Positions 6,744 through 12,858 of a stretch of 12,858 nucleotides of DNA are shown piece by piece. The first letter of the stretch is position 1. The number at the start of each line of letters is the position of its first letter. Position numbers and translations under genes: made by a program. Source of the DNA: Chloroflexota bacterium (lineage in GTDB: Bacteria > Chloroflexota > Limnocylindria > Limnocylindrales > CSP1-4). The stretch is taken from positions 1-12,858 of the forward strand of contig JAJYGO010000167.1 in the NCBI GenBank assembly GCA_021785115.1, read 5' to 3'. The notes under the pieces are model-generated. The model was not told the DNA's origin, ran no database searches, and worked only from the letters and a program-made list of their open reading frames with translations.

Positions 6744-7026
6744 GGGCCCGAGGCGGGTCCGTGACGGCCTGGGCTGCCCACAGGAGCTGGCCGATCTCGG
6801 CCGCCGTCAGCGGCGTGCCGCTGAACGAGCGGACGGAGCGGCGCTGGGACAGCGCGGCAGCGAGCCCCATCCCCCCGTCGGTCGCCGGCGGCGGCAGCAC
6901 CTCGCGGCGCCCACTCGGGCTCGCGCCTTCGTCTGGCCCATCCTGCCCGAGCAGTCCCAGCGCGCCCAACGCGAGGATGGCGGCCAGTCCCGCGAGCGCG
7001 ATGGGGATCGACGCCCGTCTCCGCAT
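6646..7026 (-). pseudogene. Truncated SagB/ThcOx-type nitroreductase with membrane anchor
   Basis: The 5' end looks intact: ATG at 7024-7026 with GGGAGG upstream, a basic start and hydrophobic segment (about residues 7-26) resembling a signal anchor, a linker, then REVLPPP and a nitroreductase N-terminal block with QRRSVRSF, PLTAAEIGQLLWAAQAVTDP (about 60-90). SagB-type dehydrogenases continue with an APSAGALYPLE-like FMN-site region for another 100 or more residues. Here the frame instead runs into Gly/Arg/Pro-rich sequence antisense to the end of the oxidoreductase beta gene and stops at 6646. Homology ends near 6755, about 10 bp from that gene's stop. I read this as a gene cut by a rearrangement. 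An alternative is a contig join; a functional 126-aa protein is unlikely since most of the FMN fold is missing. Confidence 0.75.
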
Positions 7027-7167
7027 GTCACGCCCTCCCGCATCTCGTGGAGCTCTCCCTGCCCCTGAGTCTTGCCCTCAGCCTGGCGAGCGCCAGAGCC
7101 AAGTGGCGCCGGCGGTGACGGGCCCACGACGGCGTGGCACCAGGGCGACCGAACCGCTTCAGGCCGG

Positions 7168-7197
7168 ATACAGAGGTTCCTCATTGTGAGATAGACT
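7168..7197 (+). promoter_or_regulatory. Promoter and candidate operator of the MarR-type gene (leaderless layout)
   Basis: TAGACT (7192-7197) lies 6 nt before the ATG at 7204, the spacing expected of a leaderless mRNA. GATACA (7168-7173) sits 18 nt upstream as a weak -35. Directly before the -10 box is the interrupted palindrome CTCATTGTGAG (7180-7190), well placed for repression by the MarR protein it precedes. Confidence 0.5.
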
Positions 7198-7203
7198 CTG
7201 GAG

Positions 7204-7827
7204 ATGGAGCAGCGCACAGGAACGATTCGCGGGACGGCTGCCGTCGACGCTCCGGCGGGCGACGGCCAGGACGGGGGAGCCTCGGTCGGGGGACCGGGCG
7301 GCCAGGGGGCCGACGCCGACGGGGTCCTCGAGCTCGCCGACCTCCTGGGCCGGGCGGTGCGCCGCCTGCACCGGGGCACCAACGAGGCGCTCGCGCCGCT
7401 CGGGCTGTCGCGAGCCCAGGCGCGGGTCGTCCACCTCCTCGCGGACGGGCCGCTGCGCATGGCGGCGATCGCCGAGCGCCTCGCCGTCGTGCCGCGGACG
7501 GTCACCGACCTCGTCGACGGGGTCGAGGCGGCCGGGCTCGTGACGCGTCGCCCGGACCCGGGCGACCGCCGCTCGACCCTGGTGGCGCTGACGCCGGCGG
7601 GCCGGCAGCTGCTCGATCGGATGGACGCGGCCCGCCGGGCGAGCGCCGAGCTCGTGATCGGCAGGCTGGCGCCGCCGGATCGGGCCGTCCTCGAGCGCGT
7701 CCTGCGCGAGCTGGTCGCGGACCCGTCGGGCGCCTGCGCGCCGTCGGAGCCAGCCGCGACTGCGGCGACCCCCGGCCGGCCTGCCGGCGACCGGTTCGCC
7801 GACAACGGAACCGGAGGCGCGCGATGA
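7204..7827 (+). CDS. MarR-family transcriptional regulator
   Basis: The 207-residue protein has a Gly/Asp-rich N-terminal stretch (1-40), then a MarR winged-helix domain (about 42-150). That domain contains the dimer helix ELADLLGRAVRRLHRGTNEAL, GLSRAQARVVHLLADG, the recognition region MAAIAERLAVVPRTVTDLVDGVEAAGLV, and the wing TRRPDPGDRRSTLVALTPAG. The tail is low-complexity Pro/Ala. Such proteins repress neighbouring efflux genes and let go on binding small phenolic or drug-like ligands. The stop overlaps the exporter start (ATGA), so the regulator and ABC exporter form one operon, presumably autoregulated through the palindrome at 7180-7190. The start is supported by the -10 box 6 nt upstream. 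The inducer is unknown. Confidence 0.92.
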   Translation: MEQRTGTIRGTAAVDAPAGDGQDGGASVGGPGGQGADADGVLELADLLGRAVRRLHRGTNEALAPLGLSRAQARVVHLLADGPLRMAAIAERLAVVPRTVTDLVDGVEAAGLVTRRPDPGDRRSTLVALTPAGRQLLDRMDAARRASAELVIGRLAPPDRAVLERVLRELVADPSGACAPSEPAATAATPGRPAGDRFADNGTGGAR

Positions 7828-9758
7828 GCATGATGGGCGGCTCGGGGATGGGCGGCTGGCAGCTCATGCGCTCGTTCCGCCGCGACGAGTCCGTCCGCTC
7901 CCAGCGCCTCTCGCCCGGGCTGGTCCGGCGCATCGCGCGGTTCGCGGCGCCCTACGGCCGGCTCCTGCTCGTGTTCCTGGTGCTGATCGTGATCGACGCG
8001 GCGGTCGGCGCGGCGAGCCCGCTCCTCTACCGGGAGATCATCGACAACGGCATCCTGCCCGGCGACTCGAGCCTCGTCATCGAGCTCGCCCTGCTGCTGG
8101 TCGTCCTGGCCGCGTTCGACGCCGTGCTCTCGGTGGTCGAGCGCTGGATCTCCGCGCGGGTGGGCGAGGGCCTCATCTTCGACATGCGGACCCAGGTCTT
8201 CGCCCACTTCCAGCGGATGCCCGTCGCCTTCTTCACCCGGACCCAGACCGGCGCCCTGGTGAGCCGGCTCAACAACGACGTGCTCGACGCCCAGAGCGCG
8301 TTCACGAACACCCTCTCGTCGGTCGTCGGCAACGCGATCACGGTGGCCGTGACGCTCATCGCGATGGCCTTCCTGAGCTGGCAGATCACGCTGCTCGCGC
8401 TGGCGCTGTTCCCGCTGTTCGTGCTGCCCGCCCGCTGGGTCGGCCGCCGGATCCAGGCGATCACCCGGGAGAGCTACAACCTCAACGCCGCGATGACCTC
8501 GACGATGACCGAGCGCTTCAACGTCGCGGGAGCCCTCCTCGTGCGCCTGTTCGGCCAGCCGCTGCGCGAGATCCAGAGCTTCGAGGCCAAGGCCGGCCGG
8601 GTGCGCGACATCGGGGTCGCGCAGGCCATGCTGACCGTGGCCTTCATGACCTCGCTGCTGTTGACCGCCTCGATCGCGACGGCCCTCGTCTACGGCGTCG
8701 GCGGCGTCCTCGCGGTCCAGGGCGCCCTGGGCGTGGGCACCGTGGTGGCCCTCGCGGCGTACCTCAACCGCCTGTACGGCCCGCTGACGGCGCTGTCCAA
8801 CGTCCAGGTCAGCGTCATGACCGCCCTCGTCTCGTTCGACCGCATCTTCGAGGTCCTGGACCTCAAGCCGCTGGTGGCCGAGCGGCCGGACGCCGTGGAC
8901 CTCGCCCGCGGGCCCGCCTCCATCGAGTTCGACCACGTCGACTTCAGCTACCCGACCGCCTCGGAGGTCTCGCTCGCCTCCCTGGAATCGGTGGCGGTGC
9001 TGGACCAGGCGCCCTCGGGCCAGGTCCTGTTCGACGTCTCGTTCACGGCGCAGCCCGGGCAGCTGGTGGCGCTGGTCGGTCCGTCGGGCGCCGGCAAGAC
9101 CACGATCAGCCACCTCGTGCCGCGCCTGTACGACGTGCGCGCGGGGGCGATCCGGATCAACGGGGTCGACGTCCGCGACGCCACGTTCGAATCGCTGCGC
9201 CGGATGATCGGGGTGGTGACGCAGGACGCCCACCTGTTCCACGACACGATCCGGGCCAACCTGCTCTACGCCCGGCCCGAGGCGAGCGAGCAGGAGCTCG
9301 CCGACGCGCTCGAGGCGGCCCAGATCCTGCCGCTGGTGCGCTCGCTGCCGGACGGCCTCGAGACCGTGGTCGGCGACCGCGGCTACCGGCTGTCGGGCGG
9401 GGAGAAGCAGCGGATCGCGCTCGCCAGGCTGCTGCTCAAGGCCCCCGACATCGTGGTCCTCGACGAGGCGACCGCCCACCTCGACTCGGAATCGGAGATC
9501 GCCGTCCAGGAGGCCCTGCGGGTGGCGCTGGCCGGCCGGACCTCGATCGTGATCGCCCACCGGCTGTCCACGATCCGCCAGGCGGACCAGATCCTCGTGG
9601 TCGCCGACGGCCGGATCGTGGAGCGGGGGAGCCACCTCGAGCTGCTCGCCGCCGGCGGCCTGTACGCGGAGCTCTACCGGAAGCAGTTCGCGGGCCAGGG
9701 CGCGGTTCCGACGGACGCCCCAGACGTGCCGGACGCGGACCTGAGCGCCGCCAGCTGA
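7824..9758 (+). CDS. ABC exporter, fused membrane and ATPase domains (multidrug type)
   Basis: This 644-residue half-transporter begins with a Met/Gly-rich leader, then a six-helix type-1 exporter domain (about 35-330; first helices at RLLLVFLVLIVIDAA and LALLLVVLAAFDAVL). The nucleotide-binding domain has an A-loop tyrosine in DFSYPTA, Walker A GPSGAGKTT from residue 419 (K425), the Q-loop in VVTQDAHLF, signature LSGGE at 523-527, Walker B VVLDEAT with D547 and E548, and the switch H579. A segment of about 20 residues (SEVSLASLESVAVLDQAPSG) lies between the A-loop and Walker A. All catalytic residues are intact, so it likely works as a homodimer exporting lipophilic drugs or lipids. It is coupled to the MarR gene by an ATGA overlap, with GGAGG just upstream. 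Confidence 0.95.
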   Translation: MSMMGGSGMGGWQLMRSFRRDESVRSQRLSPGLVRRIARFAAPYGRLLLVFLVLIVIDAAVGAASPLLYREIIDNGILPGDSSLVIELALLLVVLAAFDAVLSVVERWISARVGEGLIFDMRTQVFAHFQRMPVAFFTRTQTGALVSRLNNDVLDAQSAFTNTLSSVVGNAITVAVTLIAMAFLSWQITLLALALFPLFVLPARWVGRRIQAITRESYNLNAAMTSTMTERFNVAGALLVRLFGQPLREIQSFEAKAGRVRDIGVAQAMLTVAFMTSLLLTASIATALVYGVGGVLAVQGALGVGTVVALAAYLNRLYGPLTALSNVQVSVMTALVSFDRIFEVLDLKPLVAERPDAVDLARGPASIEFDHVDFSYPTASEVSLASLESVAVLDQAPSGQVLFDVSFTAQPGQLVALVGPSGAGKTTISHLVPRLYDVRAGAIRINGVDVRDATFESLRRMIGVVTQDAHLFHDTIRANLLYARPEASEQELADALEAAQILPLVRSLPDGLETVVGDRGYRLSGGEKQRIALARLLLKAPDIVVLDEATAHLDSESEIAVQEALRVALAGRTSIVIAHRLSTIRQADQILVVADGRIVERGSHLELLAAGGLYAELYRKQFAGQGAVPTDAPDVPDADLSAAS

Positions 9759-9765
9759 TCGGCCG

Positions 9766-9787
9766 GGAGGTCCCTCGCCGGACCTCC
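9766..9787 (+). terminator. Terminator-like hairpin after the ABC exporter
   Basis: GGAGGTCC (9766-9773) and GGACCTCC (9780-9787) are exact complements around a 6-nt loop, starting 7 bp after the exporter stop. No T-run follows, so it would be a weak or Rho-assisted terminator. A direct repeat CCTCCGGGG (9784-9792 and 9798-9806) overlaps its right arm. Confidence 0.5.
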
Positions 9788-9819
9788 GGGGGCGGGTCCT
9801 CCGGGGCCTATACATGATG

Positions 9820-9849
9820 TTGACTTCATGAAATTGATTGCACTAATAT
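9820..9849 (+). promoter_or_regulatory. Strong leaderless-type promoter of the isocitrate dehydrogenase gene
   Basis: TTGACT (9820-9825), an 18-nt gap and TAATAT (9844-9849) lie in a sharply AT-rich island. The -10 box ends 6 nt before the ATG at 9856, so transcription probably begins at or next to the start codon. The palindrome TTCATGAA (9825-9832) overlaps the -35 edge and spacer and is a candidate operator. The same 8-mer recurs at 12025-12032. Confidence 0.7.
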
Positions 9850-9855
9850 GCGGCC

Positions 9856-11316
9856 ATGACTGACCGCATCCCCGTGACCATCATCCCCGGCGACGGCATC
9901 GGCCCCGAGGTCGTCGCTGCCGCCCGGCGGGTTCTCGACGCCGCCGGCGCCCCGATCGAGTGGGAGGAGGGCGAGGCGGGCGCCGCCGTCTTCCAGCGCG
10001 GCGTGGCCTCCGGCGTCCCCGACGAGACGATCGCCTCCATCGCCCGCAACCGGCTGGTCCTCAAGGGGCCGCTCGAGACCCCGGTGGGGTTCGGCGAGAA
10101 GAGCGCGAACGTGACGCTGCGCAAGCTCTTCGAGACGTTCGCCAACGTGCGCCCGGTGCGCGAGTTCGCCGGCGTGCCCACCCCGTACTCCGGGCGCGGG
10201 GTCGACCTGGTGGTCGTCCGCGAGAACGTCGAGGACCTGTACGCGGGGATCGAGCACCAGCAGACCGCCGACGTGGCGCAGTGCCTCAAGCTGATCAGCC
10301 GGCCGGGCTGCGAGCGGGTGTCCCGGCTCGCCTTCGAGCTGGCGCGGGCCGAGGGCCGCCCGGGCGTCGCGTGCGCCACCAAGGCGAACATCATGAAGCT
10401 CACCGAGGGGATGCTGAAGCGCGTGTTCGAGGGGATGGCGCCGGAGTACCCGGACCTCGAGGCGCGCCACATCGTGGTGGACAACTGCGCCCACCAGCTG
10501 GTCCGCCGCCCGGAGCAGTTCGACGTGATCGTCACGACGAACATGAACGGCGACATCCTGTCCGACCTCACCTCGGGCCTGGTCGGCGGGCTCGGCTTCG
10601 CGCCGTCGGCCAACCTCGGCGCCGACGTCGCGATCTTCGAGGCGGTCCACGGCTCCGCGCCCAAGTACGCGGGCAAGGACGTCGCCAACCCGACCGCGAT
10701 GATCCTCTCGGCGGTGATGCTGCTCCGCCACGCCGGCCTCGACGAGGTGGCGGCCCGGGTCGAGCACGCGGTCGAGGCGACCCTCGCGGCCGGGATCCAC
10801 ACCCGCGACGTGCTCGGCGAGTCCGTCTCCACGACCGCGTTCACGGACGCCGTGATCGAGCGGCTGGACGCCGCGCCGGCCGCCGCCGGGGCAGCGGGGC
10901 CCGGGAGGGCCGGCCGCCGGGTCCGGCAGCTGAGGGTGCCCCGGGTCGACGACACCCCGCAGACCGCCAAGGAGCGGGTCCTGGCGGGCACGGACGTGTT
11001 CATCGAGTGGAGCGGCTCGCCGGACGAGCTCGGCGCCTCGCTCGAGGCGATCGCCGCCGGCACGCCCCTGCGGCTCAAGATGATGTCCAACCGGGGGACG
11101 ATGGTGTACCCGTCGCGCGGCGCCCAGCCCTCGCTGGTGGACCACTACCGATGCCGCTTCCTCGCCCGAGACGGGGCGCAGCCGACGGAAGCCGACCTGG
11201 TCAGCCTGATCTCGGCGATCGGCGCCCGCCACATGTGGATGCACGTGGAGCGGCTCCAGCAGTTCGATGGGGCTCGGGGCTACACCCTGGCCCAGGGAGA
11301 GGACAACGCCCGATGA
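9856..11316 (+). CDS. icd: Isocitrate dehydrogenase, NADP-type, with Thermus-like C-terminal domain
   Basis: The 486-residue enzyme oxidatively decarboxylates isocitrate to 2-oxoglutarate in the citric acid cycle. It follows the Thermus thermophilus enzyme closely: TIIPGDGIGPE near the start, GPLETPVG, the isocitrate-binding S83/N85/R89 in GEKSANVTLR, R122 to Y129 in RENVEDLY, metal-binding D233 and D237, and VHGSAPKYAG with H265. K270 and Y271 stand where NAD-dependent relatives carry Asp, which points to NADP. From about residue 350 to 480 comes the extra C-terminal domain (DVFIEWSG, GTPLRLKMMSNRG, DHYRCRFL) known from Thermus. Its product, 2-oxoglutarate, is a possible substrate of the oxidoreductase at 4108-6743, though the two are under different promoters. 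The next gene overlaps its stop (ATGA). Confidence 0.96.
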   Translation: MTDRIPVTIIPGDGIGPEVVAAARRVLDAAGAPIEWEEGEAGAAVFQRGVASGVPDETIASIARNRLVLKGPLETPVGFGEKSANVTLRKLFETFANVRPVREFAGVPTPYSGRGVDLVVVRENVEDLYAGIEHQQTADVAQCLKLISRPGCERVSRLAFELARAEGRPGVACATKANIMKLTEGMLKRVFEGMAPEYPDLEARHIVVDNCAHQLVRRPEQFDVIVTTNMNGDILSDLTSGLVGGLGFAPSANLGADVAIFEAVHGSAPKYAGKDVANPTAMILSAVMLLRHAGLDEVAARVEHAVEATLAAGIHTRDVLGESVSTTAFTDAVIERLDAAPAAAGAAGPGRAGRRVRQLRVPRVDDTPQTAKERVLAGTDVFIEWSGSPDELGASLEAIAAGTPLRLKMMSNRGTMVYPSRGAQPSLVDHYRCRFLARDGAQPTEADLVSLISAIGARHMWMHVERLQQFDGARGYTLAQGEDNAR

Positions 11317-11510
11317 CGCCTTCGAATCTCGCGCCCGCCGCCGACCTGGCGTCCGCACAGCCCGCCCACCTCGCCTCGAGCGCTCCCGCCGGCCTGGCCA
11401 TCGGGCCCGGCGCGGACCCCGCAGGCGGCTGGACCGCCGAGTCGGGCCATTCCTGGGAGGCGCCCTGCGGCTGCCCGGAGAACTGCCTCCGAGACCACCA
11501 GCTCGACTGA
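11313..11510 (+). CDS. Small Cys-cluster protein coupled to isocitrate dehydrogenase
   Basis: I do not recognise this 65-residue product. Residues 1-40 are Ala/Pro/Gly-rich and probably disordered. The end carries a compact group of possible metal ligands: H46, C52, C54, C58 (CxCxxxC within PCGCPENC) and H62, then an acidic terminus. The ATG overlaps the isocitrate dehydrogenase stop (ATGA), which argues for real translation by coupling. The sequence is soluble, with no membrane segment. It might bind zinc or an Fe-S cluster, or be a small partner of the enzyme, but nothing in the sequence proves this. A chance open frame is possible given the GC bias; the Cys-rich end and the exact overlap make that less likely. 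Confidence 0.55.
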   Translation: MTPSNLAPAADLASAQPAHLASSAPAGLAIGPGADPAGGWTAESGHSWEAPCGCPENCLRDHQLD

Positions 11511-11520
11511 GCGCCCCTGC

Positions 11521-11540
11521 GCGGGCGCGGCCGAGCCCGC
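11521..11540 (+). terminator. GC-rich hairpin after the isocitrate dehydrogenase operon
   Basis: GCGGGC (11521-11526) and GCCCGC (11535-11540) pair across an 8-nt loop just past the small gene's stop. There is no T-run, so its role as a terminator is tentative. Confidence 0.35.
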
Positions 11541-11568
11541 CGAGACGCGGGCGCACCGCTCGCGGACT

Positions 11569-11590
11569 GCCCCGCCCACCGGAGCGGGGC
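11569..11590. terminator. Hairpin between converging genes
   Basis: GCCCCGC (11569-11575) and GCGGGGC (11584-11590) are exact complements around an 8-nt loop. It lies between the plus-strand small gene and the minus-strand regulator, where a two-way terminator would be expected. Confidence 0.45.
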
Positions 11591-11607
11591 CGGCGGCGGA
11601 CGCCGTC

Positions 11608-11967
11608 TCAGGACTGGGCCGGCGGCTCGCGGCGCACGATGGCGAGCAGCTCGCCCACCGAGTGGTCCCGCTCGGCCGGGTGCCGCAGCGGCAGGTCGTG
11701 GTGCACCGTGTACCGGCTGCGCGTGCCCACCCGCTCGCGCTCGAGGTAGCCGGCCGCCACGAGGTCGTTGATCACCGTCTGCGCGGTCCGCTCGGTCACG
11801 CCCACCGCGAGCGCGAGGTCGCGGATCCGGAGGTCGCCGTCCCGGGCGAGCGCCACCAGCACGTGGCCGTGGTTGGTCAGGAAGGTCCAGCCGGCCGGCG
11901 CGGGCGGCCGGAGCGGCTCCTGGGCCTCTTCCAGGGCGACTTCGCCGGGGCGCGTCGTCTCGGGCAT
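11608..11967 (-). CDS. Winged helix-turn-helix transcriptional regulator (MarR/ArsR-like)
   Basis: This 119-residue protein has a Pro/Glu-rich N-terminus (1-25) and then a winged helix: GWTFLTNHGHVLVALARDGDLRIRDLALAVGVTERTAQTVINDLVAAGYLERERVG and the wing TRSRYTVHHDLPLRHPAE (about 26-95). The end, SVGELLAIV, is a short helix. The pattern WTFLTNH...LPLRHP is familiar from a family of small regulators in Actinomycetota and Chloroflexota whose targets are mostly unknown. I chose the ATG at 11965-11967; an in-frame TTG at 12003 would add 12 residues. The gene is divergent from the DinB-like gene. The TTCATGAA palindrome at 12025-12032 in the shared upstream region is a possible binding site. Confidence 0.85.
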   Translation of the reverse strand: MPETTRPGEVALEEAQEPLRPPAPAGWTFLTNHGHVLVALARDGDLRIRDLALAVGVTERTAQTVINDLVAAGYLERERVGTRSRYTVHHDLPLRHPAERDHSVGELLAIVRREPPAQS

Positions 11968-12024
11968 GGCCGGTATGGTGACAGGCTGCGGAGGCTGCGG
12001 CAAGCCTCTTCTGATGCAGCGGCT

Positions 12025-12032
12025 TTCATGAA
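12025..12032. promoter_or_regulatory. TTCATGAA palindrome in the divergent intergenic region
   Basis: This perfect 8-bp palindrome lies near the middle of the 119-bp region between the winged-helix regulator (ATG 11967) and the DinB-like gene (ATG 12087). The same 8-mer is in the isocitrate dehydrogenase promoter at 9825-9832. It is a candidate operator, possibly for the neighbouring regulator. Confidence 0.35.
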
Positions 12033-12074
12033 CCGTGGAACATCCGAGACGATGCGCCGCCCTTGCTCGCGTGC

Positions 12075-12080
12075 CATAGT
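12075..12080 (+). promoter_or_regulatory. -10 element of the DinB-like gene, leaderless spacing
   Basis: CATAGT (4 of 6 matches to TATAAT) ends 6 nt before the ATG at 12087, the same spacing as at 7192-7197 and 9844-9849. No clear -35 box is seen at 16-18 nt. Confidence 0.45.
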
Positions 12081-12086
12081 TGGGGC

Positions 12087-12764
12087 ATGCCTGTCCGCAC
12101 GGTCGTCGAACGCGGGACCCACGCCAAGCGGTTCGTCGCGTTCAGCGTCGACTGGCCCGGCTGGAGCCGCGGCGCGAGGTCCCCGGAGCTCGCCCTGGCC
12201 ACGCTGGAGGCGTATCGCGCGCGTTACCGCCCTGTCGCCGACCTCGCGGGCATGGAGGCGGACTTCGACGCGTCGGGGCCCCTCGAGGTGGTCGAGGACC
12301 GGGTCGGCACGGGCTCCACCGACTTCTGGGGCATCTCGTTCTCGCCGTGCTCGCTCGAGCAGGACCCGATGGACGAGGCGCAGCTCGAGCGCGGCATCGC
12401 GCTGCTGCGCGCGTGCTGGGCGTTCTTCGACGGGGTCGCGGCCCGGGTGTCCCCGGAGATGCGCCCGGGCCCGCGCGGCGGCGGCCGCGATCGGGACCAG
12501 ATCGTCAGCCACGCGATCCGCACCGAGAGCGAGCTGTTCGCCAGGCGGGTCGGGCTGCGGTGGCCCGAGGGCGCGGCGCTCGCGCCGGACGGGCTCCGCC
12601 AGCACCGCGAGGCGTACCTCGCGGCGATCCGCGCCTACAACGCGGGCGACGTGAGGCGGCGCATGCGCACGTGGACGCTGCCGTTCCTCGTCCGCCACTC
12701 CTGCTTCCACATGCTCGACCACGCCTGGGAGATGGAGGACAAGGACCTCTCGACCGGAGGCTGA
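12087..12764 (+). CDS. DinB-like four-helix protein of unknown function
   Basis: The 225-residue soluble protein has an N-terminal part with RFVAFSVDWPGWSRGARSPELALATLEAYRARYRPVA, which recalls the HicB-type fold. A longer helical part (about 90-220) looks like a DinB/YfiT-family bundle: QIVSHAIRTESELFARRVG in the middle and LPFLVRHSCFHMLDHAWEMED at the end, with several His residues placed to bind a metal as in DinB thiol-transferase relatives. No enzyme activity can be assigned; DinB proteins include mycothiol- and bacillithiol-dependent transferases. The ATG is supported by the -10 box 6 nt upstream; an in-frame TTG at 12063 would add 8 residues. It is divergent from the winged-helix regulator, which may control it. 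Confidence 0.75.
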   Translation: MPVRTVVERGTHAKRFVAFSVDWPGWSRGARSPELALATLEAYRARYRPVADLAGMEADFDASGPLEVVEDRVGTGSTDFWGISFSPCSLEQDPMDEAQLERGIALLRACWAFFDGVAARVSPEMRPGPRGGGRDRDQIVSHAIRTESELFARRVGLRWPEGAALAPDGLRQHREAYLAAIRAYNAGDVRRRMRTWTLPFLVRHSCFHMLDHAWEMEDKDLSTGG

Positions 12765-12773
12765 CGCCGCAGG

Positions 12774-12797
12774 CCCGGCGCGCCCGGCGCGCCCGGC
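12774..12797. repeat. Tandem 9-bp repeat CCCGGCGCG
   Basis: Two full copies (12774-12782, 12783-12791) and a partial third (to 12797) follow the DinB-like stop by 10 bp. The repeat contains overlapping GGCGCGCC palindromes and could form a hairpin. It may serve as a weak terminator or be simple slippage in GC-rich DNA. The remaining sequence to 12858 holds no gene start that can be supported. A TACGAT at 12847-12852 could be the -10 box of a gene starting just outside. Confidence 0.5.
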
Positions 12798-12858
12798 TCG
12801 TCCGCCGTGGTCGCCCGCGCGGCGCCGGCCTCGCCGCCCCACGCGCTACGATGCCGTG

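Noticed and set aside
6807..9815. 1002-codon open frame on the minus strand opposite the ABC exporter
   Set aside because: It is antisense to well-supported MarR and ABC genes; its Arg/His/Asp/Gln-rich low-complexity product is the usual mirror of GC-rich third positions.
9826..11556. 576-codon minus-strand frame opposite isocitrate dehydrogenase
   Set aside because: Mirror of a confidently identified gene; it also runs through the plus-strand promoter.
1..12858. Insertion sequences, CRISPR arrays, tRNA or rRNA genes
   Set aside because: No transposase or integrase motifs, no regularly spaced repeats, and no cloverleaf or conserved rRNA stretches were seen on either strand.

Overview
The window reads as a GC-rich bacterial chromosome, probably Chloroflexota (a Limnocylindria/Ellin6529-like lineage) and less likely Actinomycetota. 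This taxonomic call is an inference. It rests on strong G/C bias at third codon positions, a Thermus-type isocitrate dehydrogenase with the extra C-terminal domain, an F420-type FrhB domain, a winged-helix regulator of a style common in these groups, and several promoters whose -10 box sits 6 nt before the ATG (leaderless architecture).

Left part (1-6743), a possible metabolic island: the minus strand carries the start of a NitT/TauT-type ABC ATPase (cut by the window edge), its permease, a CoxG-like SRPBCC protein, and a small J-domain protein with a C-terminal helix-turn-helix. Diverging on the plus strand is a tight three-gene operon (ATGA and GTGA overlaps). It encodes a 2x[4Fe-4S]-ferredoxin/FrhB protein, a fused gamma-alpha 2-oxoacid:acceptor oxidoreductase subunit, and the TPP-binding beta subunit. 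The likely reaction is CoA-dependent oxidation of a 2-oxoacid, with electrons passing through the FrhB protein to coenzyme F420 or ferredoxin. Upstream of the permease, the coxG-like gene and the FrhB operon lies the same promoter-like layout, two TACA-type elements 21 bp apart. Two of these sites match at 23 of 31 positions, so the three units may form one regulon for uptake and oxidation of an organic substrate.

Junction (about 6744-7026): a SagB/ThcOx-type nitroreductase gene on the minus strand has its start, ribosome binding site, membrane anchor and N-terminal domain. It loses homology about 10 bp from the stop codon of the oxidoreductase beta gene. Together with a change in start-site style and GC content, this suggests a rearrangement boundary, an island edge, or an assembly join.

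Right part (7027-12858), more like core chromosome: a MarR-type regulator is translationally coupled to a multidrug-type ABC exporter. An NADP-type isocitrate dehydrogenase has a strong TTGACT/TAATAT promoter and is coupled to a 65-aa Cys-cluster protein. A winged-helix regulator diverges from a DinB-like protein. The 8-bp palindrome TTCATGAA occurs in both the isocitrate dehydrogenase promoter and the regulator/DinB intergenic region. No rRNA, tRNA, CRISPR array, transposase or integrase was seen.
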